The notes: generated by a model from the sequence alone, not told the origin. A DNA stretch of 64,000 nt from Bradyrhizobium sp. URHD0069 (GCF_000701345.1 NZ_JNIJ01000010.1:1-64000), one strand, 5' to 3'; shown: positions 30,366 to 39,462, counted from the first letter of the stretch. Numbers and translations: made by a program.

Positions 30366-31118
30366 ATGAATTGCCGGCGTGTGGTTGCCCTGCACGCGGC
30401 CGGCAGCCTGCGCGGGGCGCTGACGGAAATCGGCCAAACCTTCGAAAAATCGTCGCAGCTCAAGGTGCAGGCGAAATTCGGTGCGTCGGGCCTGCTCAGG
30501 GACGAGATCGCCGCGGGCGCCAAGGCAGAGGTGTTTGCCTCGGCGAATATGGAGCATCCGCAGGCGCTGGCGACCGCGAACAAAAGCGGGCCTGCGGTTC
30601 TGTTCGCGCGAAACAAGCTCTGCGCACTGGTTCGTCCAGGGCTCGCCGTGACCAGCGCTACCCTGCTCGACCGCATGCTCGATCCGGAAGTGAAACTCGG
30701 AACGTCGACACCCAGGGCCGATCCATCCGGCGACTATGCCTTTGAAGCCTTCCGCAAGGCGGAAGCAATGCGGCCGAATGCCCGGTCGGCGCTGGAGAAG
30801 AAAGCGCTGCAGCTCGCCGGCGGTGCCGCGAGTGCTGCGCCGCCGGTCGGACGCAACGCCTATGGCTGGCATCTCTCCGAGGACCGGGCCGACATTTTCC
30901 TGGCCTATTGCACCGCCGCCCGCGATGCGCAAAAGGAGAATCCCGGCCTGCAAATGATCGCCCTGCCGGACGCGCTGGCGGTCAGCGCGGACTACGGCCT
31001 GACCGTCATGGCCGATGCTTCGCCCGGTGCCTATCGGTTTGCACTGTTCATTCTGTCGTCAGAGGGACAGCGTATCCTTGCCAGCTACGGATTTTCAGCG
31101 CCCAATCTGCCGGAATAA
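30366..31118 (+). CDS. ModA-like molybdate-type solute-binding protein without visible signal peptide
   Basis: About 250 residues. ALHAAGSLRGALTEIGQTFEKSS and KFGASGLLRDEIAAGAKAEVFASAN match ModA/sulfate-type receptors; the C-terminal block ALPDALAVSADYGLTVMADASP also fits. The ATG at 30366 puts the mature domain almost at the N-terminus, and the longer open frame to 30177 does not read as a signal peptide. The export signal is thus missing or disrupted. It is followed at once by a Mop gene, which supports a molybdate or tungstate role. Confidence 0.75.
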   Translation: MNCRRVVALHAAGSLRGALTEIGQTFEKSSQLKVQAKFGASGLLRDEIAAGAKAEVFASANMEHPQALATANKSGPAVLFARNKLCALVRPGLAVTSATLLDRMLDPEVKLGTSTPRADPSGDYAFEAFRKAEAMRPNARSALEKKALQLAGGAASAAPPVGRNAYGWHLSEDRADIFLAYCTAARDAQKENPGLQMIALPDALAVSADYGLTVMADASPGAYRFALFILSSEGQRILASYGFSAPNLPE

Positions 31119-31134
31119 AAAGGGAGAGTTTTCG

Positions 31135-31344
31135 ATGAAGATCAGCGCGCGCAATCAACTCAAGGGCACCATCGTCGACGTGGTGAAGGGCGCAACCACG
31201 TCGCATATCCGAATCGATATTGGCGGCGGGGTCATCGTCACGGCCTCGATCACCAATGAAGCCGTTGACGAACTCACGCTAACCAAAGGCAAGGCGGCCG
31301 TCGCCGTGATCAAGGCGAGTGACGTGATGGTAGGCGTCGATTGA
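31135..31344 (+). CDS. Molbindin (single Mop/TOBE domain)
   Basis: 69 residues. MKISARNQLKGTIVDVVKGATTSHIRIDIGGGVIVTASITNEAVDEL is a complete Mop domain. Such small cytoplasmic proteins oligomerise and store or buffer molybdate or tungstate. AGGGAGAG lies ahead of the ATG. Its stop overlaps the TTG start of the next gene. Confidence 0.92.
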   Translation: MKISARNQLKGTIVDVVKGATTSHIRIDIGGGVIVTASITNEAVDELTLTKGKAAVAVIKASDVMVGVD

Positions 31345-32363
31345 TCGACCGCCGCACTCTGATCGCGGGTCTGTCGGCGGCTTTGTTCACGCCGCGCTGC
31401 GCATCGGCGCAGACCGTGAACGATGCGGCGGGGCGTACCGTGCCGGTGCCTGCAAAGGTATCGCGCGTGTTTCCCGCCGGACCGCCGGCGGCCATCCTTC
31501 TCTATACACTGGCGCCCGAAATGCTGATTGGTTGGCCGCGCGCCAATCGGCCCGAAGAGTGCGCCTACATGCTTCCGGAGATTTGCACGCGGCCCGAAGT
31601 CGGGCGCATCACCGGACGCGGCAACACCGCTAATCTGGAAACGGTGCTCGCGCTCAAGCCCGATCTCATTCTCGACGTCGGATCGACCAGCTCCACCTTC
31701 GTGTCGCTCGCGGACCGCGTGCAGGAGCAAACCGGCATTCCCTACGCGCTGCTGGATGGTCGCTTCGCCGGGATTGCCAAGACCTACCGTTCGCTCGGCG
31801 AGTTGATCGGCCGCCGCGAGGATGCCGAGAAGCATGCGCGCTACGCGGAAGATACGCTCAAGACGATTCTCGGCCGCATCGACCCGATTGCAACGGGCGA
31901 GCGGCCGCGGGTCTATTATGCGCGAGGGCCGCGCGGGCTCACGACCGGGCTCGGCGGCTCGATCAATGTCGAGACCATCGAATTGATCAGCCGCAATGTG
32001 GCAGGAGAAACACAAGGCGGTCTCGCCAATGTTTCGATTGAACAGATTCTGGTCTGGAATCCCGAGGTGATCGTGACCATCGATCAGGAGTTCGCCGCGA
32101 CGGTACGCAACGACCCCTCCTGGGCTTCGGTCAAGGCGGTGCGCGACAACCGTGTGCATCTGTCACCCAAAATGCCGTTCGGCTGGGTGGATTTTCCGCC
32201 ATCGGTGAACCGCCTGATCGGACTTTGGTGGCTCGCCAAAATTCTCTATCCGCAGCGCTTTCCGGAAGATCTGCGTGCGCTGACGCAGGATTTTTATTCC
32301 CGTTTCTATCACGTGACGCCGACGGCAGCGCAAATCGACCATGTACTTGCGGGCCGGGATTGA
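31341..32363 (+). CDS. Class II ABC importer substrate-binding protein (FecB/MolA type)
   Basis: 340 residues starting at TTG 31341, overlapping the Mop stop as TTGA. The signal is IDRRTLIAGLSAALFTPRCASAQ. The fold is the FecB/BtuF two-lobe helical-hinge type (LETVLALKPDLILDVGST; WNPEVIVTIDQEFAATVRNDPSWASVKAVRDNRVHLSP). Iron-chelate, cobalamin and molybdate receptors all share it. The Mop and ModA-like neighbours point to molybdate or tungstate, as in Haemophilus MolABC, but an iron ligand is not excluded. Confidence 0.82.
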   Translation: MIDRRTLIAGLSAALFTPRCASAQTVNDAAGRTVPVPAKVSRVFPAGPPAAILLYTLAPEMLIGWPRANRPEECAYMLPEICTRPEVGRITGRGNTANLETVLALKPDLILDVGSTSSTFVSLADRVQEQTGIPYALLDGRFAGIAKTYRSLGELIGRREDAEKHARYAEDTLKTILGRIDPIATGERPRVYYARGPRGLTTGLGGSINVETIELISRNVAGETQGGLANVSIEQILVWNPEVIVTIDQEFAATVRNDPSWASVKAVRDNRVHLSPKMPFGWVDFPPSVNRLIGLWWLAKILYPQRFPEDLRALTQDFYSRFYHVTPTAAQIDHVLAGRD

Positions 32364-32376
32364 TAGCTTCCACCGC

Positions 32377-33394
32377 ATGAAAAAAGCCCGATCCGCCGTG
32401 CCCGGATTTGCGATCGCAACCGCGGTCCTGATCGCAGGACTGTTGCTTGCTCTTACTGTCGGCCGCTATCCGGTGGGACTTGGCGACCTCTTGAGCGTTC
32501 TTTATGCGAAGGCTATCGGCCATCGTGCGGACGTGTCGCCCGCGCTCGAAAGCGTCGTACTGCAGGTTCGTGGTCCGCGAGTGATTGCTGCGATGCTGGT
32601 CGGCGCGGCGCTCGCGGTCGCCGGCACGGCGTTTCAGGGGCTGTTTCGCAATCCGCTGGTCTCTCCCGACATTCTCGGGGCATCGTCGGGCGCGGCGCTC
32701 GGCGCCGTCGTTGGCATCTATCTCTCGCTCGGCGTCTTCGCAATCCAGGCTGTTGCCTTCCTCGGCGGCCTGCTTGCGGTCGGAATCGTTTATGCGATCG
32801 GCGCCTCGGTGCGTTCACGCGATCCGATCCTGGCGCTGGTGCTTACCGGGGTTGTAGTCGGATCGCTGTTCGGCGCCGGCGTTGGCCTGGTGAAATATCT
32901 CGCCGACCCCTACAACCAGCTTCCGGCAATGACGTTCTGGCTGCTGGGCAGCCTGTCTGCGACCGGGGTTTCGGATCTGCTTCCGCTATTCGGTCGTGTC
33001 GCGGCCGGAACGGCGGTCCTGGTCGCATTGCGCTGGCGAATGAATGTGATGTCGCTTCCGGAAGAAGAGGCGCGCGCTCGGCGTCGCCACCGGGCCGTTG
33101 CGCGTCGCCATCGTGGCCGCCGCGACGCTCGTCACATCCGCAAGTGTGGCCACCGCCGGCATCATCGGCTGGGTCGGACTGGTCGTGCCGCATCTTGCAC
33201 GCTCGCTGGTCGGTCCCGATTTTGCGCGGCTGTTACCTGCTGCGGCAATTCTTGGCGGGGGTTATCTCTTGCTGATCGACACGCTGGCGCGAACCATGGC
33301 ACAGGTCGAAATTCCGCTTGGCATTTTGACGGCCGTCATCGGCACGCCCTTCTTCATCTGGCTGCTCGCCAGCGTGCAAAAGAACTGGTCATGA
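32377..33394 (+). pseudogene. FecCD-type ABC permease, frameshifted
   Basis: The N-terminal two-thirds (VGRYPVGLGDLL, RGPRVIAAMLVGAALAVAGTAFQGLFRNPLVSPDILGASSGAALG) is a normal FecCD permease. At the alternating GC run 33070-33077 the frame shifts by +1 (one base gained or two lost). The next frame then supplies the rest: VTSASVATAGIIGWVGLVVPHLARSLVGPDF and ILTAVIGTPFFIWLLA. The repaired protein would be about 338 residues with some ten helices. Its stop overlaps the ATPase start (ATGA). Confidence 0.85.
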
Positions 33395-34152
33395 TCCTCG
33401 AAGGCCATAAGCTCACCATTGGCTATCAGGACCGCGTCGTCGGCGCCGGGCTCGATGTCAAACTGGAGAAGGGCGAGGTGCTGGCGCTGCTGGGACCGAA
33501 TGGCGGCGGCAAGACCACATTGCTCAAGACGCTGCTCGGACTATTGACGCCGAAAGCGGGTGAAGTGCGGCTCGATGGAGCGGCATTGTCTTCCCACACG
33601 GCTCGAGAACGTGCACGCCTGATCGCATACGTGCCGCAAACCCACGTCGCGACATTTGCATTTTCCGTGGAAACGGTCGTCTTGATGGGCCGCACGGCGC
33701 ACGGAGATCTGTTCGCCCGGCCGACGTCGAAGGACCGGATGGTAGCTGCGACCATGCTCGACCGGCTCGGTATCGCGCAGCTTGCGCAAAGGCCCTACAC
33801 CTTGATTTCCGGCGGCGAGCGTCAATTGGCGTTGCTTGCGCGCGCGCTGGCGCAGGAGCCGCAGTTCATCGTGCTGGACGAGCCGACGGCAAATCTTGAC
33901 TTCGGCAATCAGGGCAAGGTCATGCGTGAGATCCGCGCGCTTGCCAGCTCCGGCCTTGGCGTCCTCTTCACCACCCACGATCCCAACCACGCGCTGCGCA
34001 CCGCAGATCGCGCTTATTTGCTACGAGGCGGCGAGCGCATCGCGGAGGGGCCGGTCAAACAGATTTTGACGCGGGAGCGGCTGGAAGCGCTTTACGGCGC
34101 GCCGGTGCAGATGATTACCGATGCGAGCGGGACGGCGTTTGTGCCGGGGTGA
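33391..34152 (+). CDS. ABC importer ATPase (FecE/MolC type)
   Basis: 253 residues. Walker A is GPNGGGKTTLL near residue 35, the signature is ISGGERQLALLARAL, Walker B is FIVLDEPTANLD, and the switch His is in FTTHDPNHA. It energises import through the FecCD permease. Because the wrong frame of the broken permease happens to stay open, an uninterrupted frame joins permease sequence to this ATPase; the native start is the ATG at 33391. Confidence 0.92.
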   Translation: MILEGHKLTIGYQDRVVGAGLDVKLEKGEVLALLGPNGGGKTTLLKTLLGLLTPKAGEVRLDGAALSSHTARERARLIAYVPQTHVATFAFSVETVVLMGRTAHGDLFARPTSKDRMVAATMLDRLGIAQLAQRPYTLISGGERQLALLARALAQEPQFIVLDEPTANLDFGNQGKVMREIRALASSGLGVLFTTHDPNHALRTADRAYLLRGGERIAEGPVKQILTRERLEALYGAPVQMITDASGTAFVPG

Positions 34153-34163
34153 TGGAGCGAGTC

Positions 34164-34265
34164 GTCATTCCGGGGCGCGCGCAAGCGCGAACCCGGAATC
34201 TCGAGATTCCCCGGTGCGCACTTGCGCACCTGAGGTTCAGCCCTGTCGGGCTGCCCCGGAATGAC
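34164..34265. repeat. Dispersed gtcattccggg repeat, copy 2
   Basis: Ends gtcattccgggg / ccccggaatgac, with central cggaatctcgagattcc and additional small stems. It lies between the converging ATPase and oxidoreductase genes and may also act as a terminator. Confidence 0.75.
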
Positions 34266-34268
34266 CAG

Positions 34269-34928
34269 TCAGATGGAATTGATATCTTCGCTTTCCAGCA
34301 CCGGCCGTGGATAGCCGTCGCGCGCGACCCTGATCATGGCGCGGCCGAGCTGCTCGGTCGAGGTCATGTATTTTGGCGCAACACGATGGAGCAGCGTCAG
34401 CACTGGCGCCGCTACGACGTAGATCGCCTGCACCCAGGCGGTCTTGGACCGGATGCCGTGCAGCGGCTGGATGCCCGCGGGGCGAAACATATAGGCCGCC
34501 TTGAACGGCAATTTCAGCAGATCGTTTTCGGTCTTGCCTTTGACGCGCGCCCACATCAGCCGGCCGTGTCCGCTGGAGTCGGTGCCGCGGCCGCTGACAT
34601 AGACGAACACCATGCCCGGGTTGAGCTTCGAAAGCATCTTCGCTGCCGCCATGGTGATGTCATAGGTCAGTTGGCGATAGCGCTCCTCACCCATGCCGAC
34701 CGAAGAGACCCCGAGACAGAAGAAGCACGCGTCGTATCCCGCCAATTGAGATTCGATGGCCGAATAATCCTCAAACCTGTCGTGCAGGAGTTCGCGCAGT
34801 TTGGCGTGCCGCCGGCCGGTCGGGCTGCGCACGACCGCAAGCACGCTTTCAACGCCCGCGTCGAGCAGGCATTCGCGCAACACGCCCTGCCCGACCATGC
34901 CGGTGGCGCCGAACAGGATGACTTTCAT
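34269..34928 (-). CDS. NAD(P)-binding Rossmann protein (atypical SDR)
   Basis: 219 residues. MKVILFGATGMVGQGVLRECLLD is the GxxGxxG nucleotide-binding start. VVRSPTGRRHAKLRELLHD, YDACFFCLGVSSVGM and RGTDSSGHGRLMWARVKGKTENDLL follow the pattern of small atypical SDR/NmrA-like proteins. MFRPAGIQPLHG is typical of the C-terminal part. The substrate is unknown. Confidence 0.8.
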   Translation of the reverse strand: MKVILFGATGMVGQGVLRECLLDAGVESVLAVVRSPTGRRHAKLRELLHDRFEDYSAIESQLAGYDACFFCLGVSSVGMGEERYRQLTYDITMAAAKMLSKLNPGMVFVYVSGRGTDSSGHGRLMWARVKGKTENDLLKLPFKAAYMFRPAGIQPLHGIRSKTAWVQAIYVVAAPVLTLLHRVAPKYMTSTEQLGRAMIRVARDGYPRPVLESEDINSI

Positions 34929-34995
34929 CCTTTGATGAAGGCGAGCAGGTCGGCATTGGTGATGGTTGGCATGGGAGCATCTCCTTTTGCATTCC

Positions 34996-35088
34996 GTCAT
35001 TCCGGGACACGCGCCTTCGCGTGGACCCGGAATCCAGAAATTATCAGCGCGAGATTCCGGGTTCGTGCTTCGCACGCCCCGGAATGAC
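34996..35088. repeat. Dispersed gtcattccggg repeat, copy 3
   Basis: Same terminal inverted repeats as copies 1 and 2. It lies between two leftward genes. Confidence 0.72.
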
Positions 35089-35092
35089 GAAC

Positions 35093-35593
35093 TCAGGCGA
35101 ATGCGGGTATCGGCCGATATCGCCGCAGCGCGCCGATGATCATGATGACGAAGAACACCAGCACGATGCCTTGGGCGATGGCGAACGGCGGCTCGCTCGG
35201 CGCCAGCGCATGCAGCGCCGGTACTTTCAGGAAGCTCTGGATCACCAGCACGAACACGTTGAGGTAAAGCGAGCTCAACGCCGTCAGCACATAGATCCAG
35301 CGCCACCCGCCGGAAAGCTTCTGGCCGTAAAGCGCGAAACAGGCGACCGCCAGCAGCACCAGCGAGAGAGCGCCGATGATGTGAGACGGCAACAGCTTCT
35401 CTGACACCAGAGGCGGAATCAGAAAACCGGTAGCGCTGGTCAAGATCGTGAACAGCAGGAATATCGCGGTCAGGCCCGGCATCCGGTTGGAGCCAAGCAT
35501 TCCGAACATGACGATAATGCCGGCCACGATGCCGATCAGGCTGATGATAACGTGGACGGTGACAAACATAGACAAACTCATACCCAGGATCAT
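35093..35593 (-). CDS. Four- to five-helix membrane protein
   Basis: 166 residues, almost entirely hydrophobic segments (FVTVHVIISLIGIVAGIIVMFGML, AIFLLFTILTSATGFLI, IIGALSLVLLAVACFALY, WIYVLTALSSLYLNVFVLVIQSF, AQGIVLVFFVIMIIGAL). No catalytic motif is seen. It resembles small integral membrane proteins of unknown function and probably sits in the inner membrane. Confidence 0.75.
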   Translation of the reverse strand: MILGMSLSMFVTVHVIISLIGIVAGIIVMFGMLGSNRMPGLTAIFLLFTILTSATGFLIPPLVSEKLLPSHIIGALSLVLLAVACFALYGQKLSGGWRWIYVLTALSSLYLNVFVLVIQSFLKVPALHALAPSEPPFAIAQGIVLVFFVIMIIGALRRYRPIPAFA

Positions 35594-35735
35594 GATGCGC
35601 TCCCCATTTTAAAATCAGATCGTACGGCCCCCGACGGGGAATTGCCATTCATCTGTCTGGGATTCGGCGTGCAAATCGCGCGCCGCTTGGCATCCATGGT
35701 GCGTGGCGACTTTTGTCGAATCGTCTGGTCAATCC

Positions 35736-36662
35736 TCAGCGATTGAGGAATTCGACCAGCTTGGGAATCACCTGGTCTGGCGCTTCTTCCATCAGCCAGT
35801 GTCCGCTGCCCTTGACCAGCACGCCCTCGACATTGGTCGCGACCATCTTGCCCTGCTCGATCAGAAACGGGCCGCCGGCTTTTTCTCCTGACAGCACCAG
35901 CATCGGCATCGTCAGTTTGGTCCTGGCGAATCCCGCGAAGTCTTCGGCATCCTTCGGGAAGGCGCGGAAAACTTCCATCCCGGCCTTCATGTGACCGGGC
36001 TGGGCATAGGCCTTAGCGTAGAACTGACGGTCGGCTTCCGAAACGGATTTGGTCGGGTCGGCGGCAAAATCATTCCAGAAGTGTTCAAGATAGATCCGTT
36101 CGCGACCGGTGACCAGCGCCAGCGGCGTCTTGCCGTAGAAATGAAAATGCCAGAGGTCGCGCAACAGGAAGACGTTATTCCATTCGCCGACGCCGGGCAG
36201 GAACGCTTCCATCAGCACGATACGATCGACCTCAGTGGGATATTGCGCGGCATAGGCATAGGCGACCATCAGCCCGATGTCGTGGCCGACGAGGCGAATG
36301 CGGTCGTATTTGAGGCTCTTCACCAGCGCGTGGATGTCCTGCGCCATTGCCGCCTTGGTGTAGCCGTCCGCCGGCGCGGACGATTGACCGAAGCCGCGCA
36401 AATCAGGCGCGATCACGGTGTGCTTGTCGGCGAGTTTTGCGATCAGCGGCAGCCACATATGGCTGGTCTGGGCGTAGCCGTGCAGCAACACCACCGGATC
36501 GCCCTTGCCGGCCACGAGATAGTGCAGCTTGACGCCGTTGACCTCGGCGAACCTGCTTTGCGGCGCCTGCGCAGAAGCCGCGCCCGGATTGAGCAACGCG
36601 ACAGCCAGCGCCATCAACATGACCAATAGGATGGCACGGCAAATCTTGACCACGGATTGCAT
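35736..36662 (-). CDS. Exported alpha/beta hydrolase (epoxide hydrolase-like)
   Basis: 308 residues with a signal peptide (ILLVMLMALAVALLNPGAASA). The oxyanion HG motif is VVLLHGYAQTSHMW and the nucleophile elbow VGHDIG carries Asp rather than Ser, as in epoxide hydrolases and haloalkane dehalogenases. The catalytic His is in KGSGHWLMEEAP. GAGGAAAAC precedes the ATG at 36662. It probably acts in the periplasm; the substrate is unknown. Confidence 0.87.
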   Translation of the reverse strand: MQSVVKICRAILLVMLMALAVALLNPGAASAQAPQSRFAEVNGVKLHYLVAGKGDPVVLLHGYAQTSHMWLPLIAKLADKHTVIAPDLRGFGQSSAPADGYTKAAMAQDIHALVKSLKYDRIRLVGHDIGLMVAYAYAAQYPTEVDRIVLMEAFLPGVGEWNNVFLLRDLWHFHFYGKTPLALVTGRERIYLEHFWNDFAADPTKSVSEADRQFYAKAYAQPGHMKAGMEVFRAFPKDAEDFAGFARTKLTMPMLVLSGEKAGGPFLIEQGKMVATNVEGVLVKGSGHWLMEEAPDQVIPKLVEFLNR

Positions 36663-36672
36663 CCGGTTTTCC

Positions 36673-36990
36673 TCATTCTTCGTTGTAGTAGCGCGGGATC
36701 GGTCCGTTGTGCGGAGTCTTTCGACTAGAGAGATCGAACAGCGCTTCGTCGACATAACACCAACCCCAACCTTCGGGCGGGTCATAGCCTTCGATCACCG
36801 GATGTCCGGTGGCATGGAAATGCGCGGTCGCGTGCTTGTTAGGGGAATCGTCGCAGCAGCCAACGTGGCCGCAGCTGCGGCAGATCCTCAAGTGCAGCCA
36901 CTGGCTGCCGCTCTTCAGGCATTCCTCGCAGCCGAGCGCGCTCGGCGTGACGGTTTGGATACCGGTGATATGGGTGCAGCGCTTGGACAT
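36673..36990 (-). CDS. UBP-type zinc-finger protein
   Basis: 105 residues built almost wholly of a ZnF-UBP domain: CTHITGI, CEECLKSGSQWLHLRICRSCGHVGCCDDS, HATAHFHATGHPVIEGYDP. The Cys/His ligands for zinc are all present. In eukaryotes this fold binds the ubiquitin C-terminus; bacterial forms are of unknown partner. It starts 10 bp after the flavoprotein stop, so the two form an operon. Confidence 0.88.
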   Translation of the reverse strand: MSKRCTHITGIQTVTPSALGCEECLKSGSQWLHLRICRSCGHVGCCDDSPNKHATAHFHATGHPVIEGYDPPEGWGWCYVDEALFDLSSRKTPHNGPIPRYYNEE

Positions 36991-37000
36991 ATCGCACCGC

Positions 37001-38716
37001 CTACAGCGCCGGTTTCGCGGCATCCCCGAGGAATCCATGCAGCGCCGCCACCACCTGGGCACCCTCGCCGATCGCACCGCCGACGCGCTTGACCGATCCC
37101 GACCGCACATCGCCGACCGCGAACACGCCGGGCACCGAGGTTTCCAGCGTCGATGCCAATTGGCCCTCGCTCTTCTTGCATTGCGCGCCGGTGACCACAA
37201 AACCTCCGCGATCGACCATGACGCCGCAGCCCTTGAGCCAATCGGTGGCGGGATCCGCGCCGACAAACAGAAACAGATTGCGGATATCGACGGTGTACTC
37301 TTCGCCGGACAAGCGGCTACGCCAGCGCACGCGCTCGAGCGCCCCCTCTTCCGTGCCTTCCAGCGCAACCACCTGCGTATTGAACACCAATTCGATGTTC
37401 GGCGTGGCCTCGATGCGCTCGATCAGATAGCGCGACATGCTGACACCAAGGCCGCCGCCGCGGATCACCATGTGGACCTTGCGGGCGTGCCCCGACAAGA
37501 ACACCGCGGCCTGTCCGGCGGAATTGCCGCCGCCGACCAGGACGACTTCCTGCTCGGCGCAGAGCCTGGCCTCGATCGGCGAAGCCCAGTACCAGACGCC
37601 GCGGCCTTCGAACTTATCGAGGTTTGCAATGTCAGGCCGGCGGTAGCGCGCGCCGCTGGCCACCACGACGGATTTTGCGCGCAATAGTTGCCCGCAGTCC
37701 GTCGCAAGCGCAAAGAGACCGTCGCTTTTCGAACAATCGAGCGATCTCACCGCGACCGGAATCATCATTTCCGCGCCGAATTTTTGCGCTTGAGTGAAAG
37801 CGCGGCCAGCGAGCGCCTGACCCGAAATGCCGGTGGGAAATCCGAGGTAGTTTTCGATTCGCGCGCTGGCGCCGGCTTGCCCGCCGAAAGAACGCGCATC
37901 GAACACGGCTACCGACAGACCTTCGGATGCCGCGTAAACCGCGGTGGCAAGACCGGCGGGGCCGCTGCCGACGACGGCGACATCGAATAGTTTTTCATGA
38001 CTTCTTCTCCCAATCATGCCCACTGCATAGGCAAGCTCGGTTTCGGATGGATTGCGCAACACCGTGCCATCAGGACAGACCACAAGCGGCAGATCGGCAG
38101 GTGAAGGCGAATAGCGCGCGATCAGATCGGCCGCATCCTTGTCGGTGGCGGGATCGAGCAGGTAGTAAGGCTGTCCGTTGCGCGCCAGGAAATTTTGCAT
38201 GTGCGCCACTCTGCCGAGCGAGGCCGCGCCGATCAGCACCGGGCCGCCGACGCCGCCCTGGATCAAGCTGACCCGGCGCAGGATCAGCGCGCGCATGATC
38301 CGCTCGCCGAGATCGGCTTCGGCGACCAGCAGGGCGCGCAATCTATCCGGTGGAATCAACAGCGTTTCGACGTCGCCCTCGGCGTGGCCGTCGACCAGGG
38401 AGACGCGCCCCGAGAGCTGACCGATTTCGGCGAGAAACTGACCCGGCCCCTGATCGATGACCGGCGTGACGTGCCCAAGGCCGTCGCGCAGGGTGATCGC
38501 CACATGGCCCGACAATATGACAAACATGCCGGGCCCGGGCGTGCCGGTCTTGAACAATGTTTCGCCGTGCTTGTATTGACGCAGCTCGCCGAACCGGCGC
38601 ATGCGCGCGATCTCTTGCGGCGTCAGCGCCGGGAACGTCTGCTCAAGACGCGGGAACGCGGCCGCCAGCGAAACGCTGCGATCCGTTCCGTTTGCTGTCG
38701 TGGTGTCTGCACTCAT
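37001..38716 (-). CDS. cNMP-binding domain fused to thioredoxin-reductase-like flavoprotein
   Basis: 571 residues. An N-terminal cyclic-nucleotide-binding domain spans about 25-150 (LRQYKHGETLFKTGTPGPGMFVILSGHV). A thioredoxin-like linker follows (PYYLLDPATDKDA), then an FAD/NAD two-dinucleotide-fold domain (VAVVGSGPAGLATAVYAAS; VVLVGGGNSAGQAAVFLSGHA; GVFAVGDVRSG). Where thioredoxin reductase has its redox CxxC, the sequence here reads GVWYWASPIEA, so it lacks the disulfide and cannot act as a classical reductase. AAGGAA precedes the ATG at 38716. Confidence 0.9.
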   Translation of the reverse strand: MSADTTTANGTDRSVSLAAAFPRLEQTFPALTPQEIARMRRFGELRQYKHGETLFKTGTPGPGMFVILSGHVAITLRDGLGHVTPVIDQGPGQFLAEIGQLSGRVSLVDGHAEGDVETLLIPPDRLRALLVAEADLGERIMRALILRRVSLIQGGVGGPVLIGAASLGRVAHMQNFLARNGQPYYLLDPATDKDAADLIARYSPSPADLPLVVCPDGTVLRNPSETELAYAVGMIGRRSHEKLFDVAVVGSGPAGLATAVYAASEGLSVAVFDARSFGGQAGASARIENYLGFPTGISGQALAGRAFTQAQKFGAEMMIPVAVRSLDCSKSDGLFALATDCGQLLRAKSVVVASGARYRRPDIANLDKFEGRGVWYWASPIEARLCAEQEVVLVGGGNSAGQAAVFLSGHARKVHMVIRGGGLGVSMSRYLIERIEATPNIELVFNTQVVALEGTEEGALERVRWRSRLSGEEYTVDIRNLFLFVGADPATDWLKGCGVMVDRGGFVVTGAQCKKSEGQLASTLETSVPGVFAVGDVRSGSVKRVGGAIGEGAQVVAALHGFLGDAAKPAL

Positions 38717-38744
38717 TTCCTTCTCACATCGCTCGACGAGCCAG

Positions 38745-38945
38745 CTATTGGCCCGGCTTTTTGCCGCTCTCGCCATGTGGTGAGCCATCATCATCATTGG
38801 TAGATGCGATGATGACGTCGCCTCGCGCCCTCGCCTGCGATTTTCGCCGCTTGAGATTTTCGCGCAAAGCCAGCTTCAGCCGATCCTGGCGCGGATTTTT
38901 CGCTGCGGCTCCGGCTTGCCCGCGTTTATCGTTCTCGTCCTTCAT
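38745..38945 (-). CDS. Small charged hypothetical protein
   Basis: 66 residues, strongly basic in the middle (PRQDRLKLALRENLKRRKSQARARGD) with an acidic and polar tail. It resembles a conserved short protein of this genus with an RxxRLxLALRENLKRRK core. It could bind nucleic acid, but nothing proves this. It lies just upstream of the flavoprotein on the same strand. Confidence 0.5.
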   Translation of the reverse strand: MKDENDKRGQAGAAAKNPRQDRLKLALRENLKRRKSQARARGDVIIASTNDDDGSPHGESGKKPGQ

Positions 38946-39001
38946 CGTGAACCTGCTAAAATGCCTCGCTTCTCAAGCGACATTCCCGGGAGAACAACCA
39001 G

Positions 39002-39462
39002 ATGGGCGAAACCATGCCCTGGCGCCCCAGCCACAGCGGAGTTTGGATGGTTGGCATCGCTTTGTCGCGTCAGGCGATCGCGACCTGCTGGCCTCGCTTC
39101 TGTCAGAACATATTGTGTTTCGTTCGCCATTCGTGCAATCGCCGATTCCCGGACATACCGCGACCTTGCTGGTACTGACGACGGTGGTGCAGATCTTCGA
39201 AAATTTCCGCTATGACCGCATCTTTATAGCCGGCTCTCACGATGCCGCGCTGGAATTTGCCGCCAATATCGGCAAATGGCAGCTCAAGGGCATCGATCTC
39301 ATTAAATTCAACGACGCCGGCCAAATGATCGAATTCGAGGTCATGATCCGCCCGATCAAGGCGCTGCAGGCCTTGGGCGAGGAAATGGGGAACCGGATTG
39401 GCCCGCAACTGAGCTGGCAAGCAGGCCGCGGGCGTTCAGCGCTGATTGTGGCTGCTTTTTGA
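39002..39462 (+). pseudogene. NTF2/SnoaL-like protein, frameshift near the start
   Basis: The body from about 39016 reads HALAPQP...LDGWHRFVASGDRDLLASLLSEHIVFRSPF, an NTF2-like fold, and continues to 39462. The best start, ATG 39002 with GGGAG upstream, is in another frame. Adding one C to the CC at 39012-39013 would join MGET to HALAPQP cleanly. Otherwise translation would have to begin at a rare codon such as the TTG at 39040 or GTG at 38947. Confidence 0.65.

Noticed and set aside
32341..34152. A single 603-codon frame that looks like a permease-ATPase fusion protein
   Set aside because: The middle third is Arg/His-rich out-of-frame sequence; the true permease C-terminus is in the next frame and the ATPase has its own ATG overlapping the permease stop.
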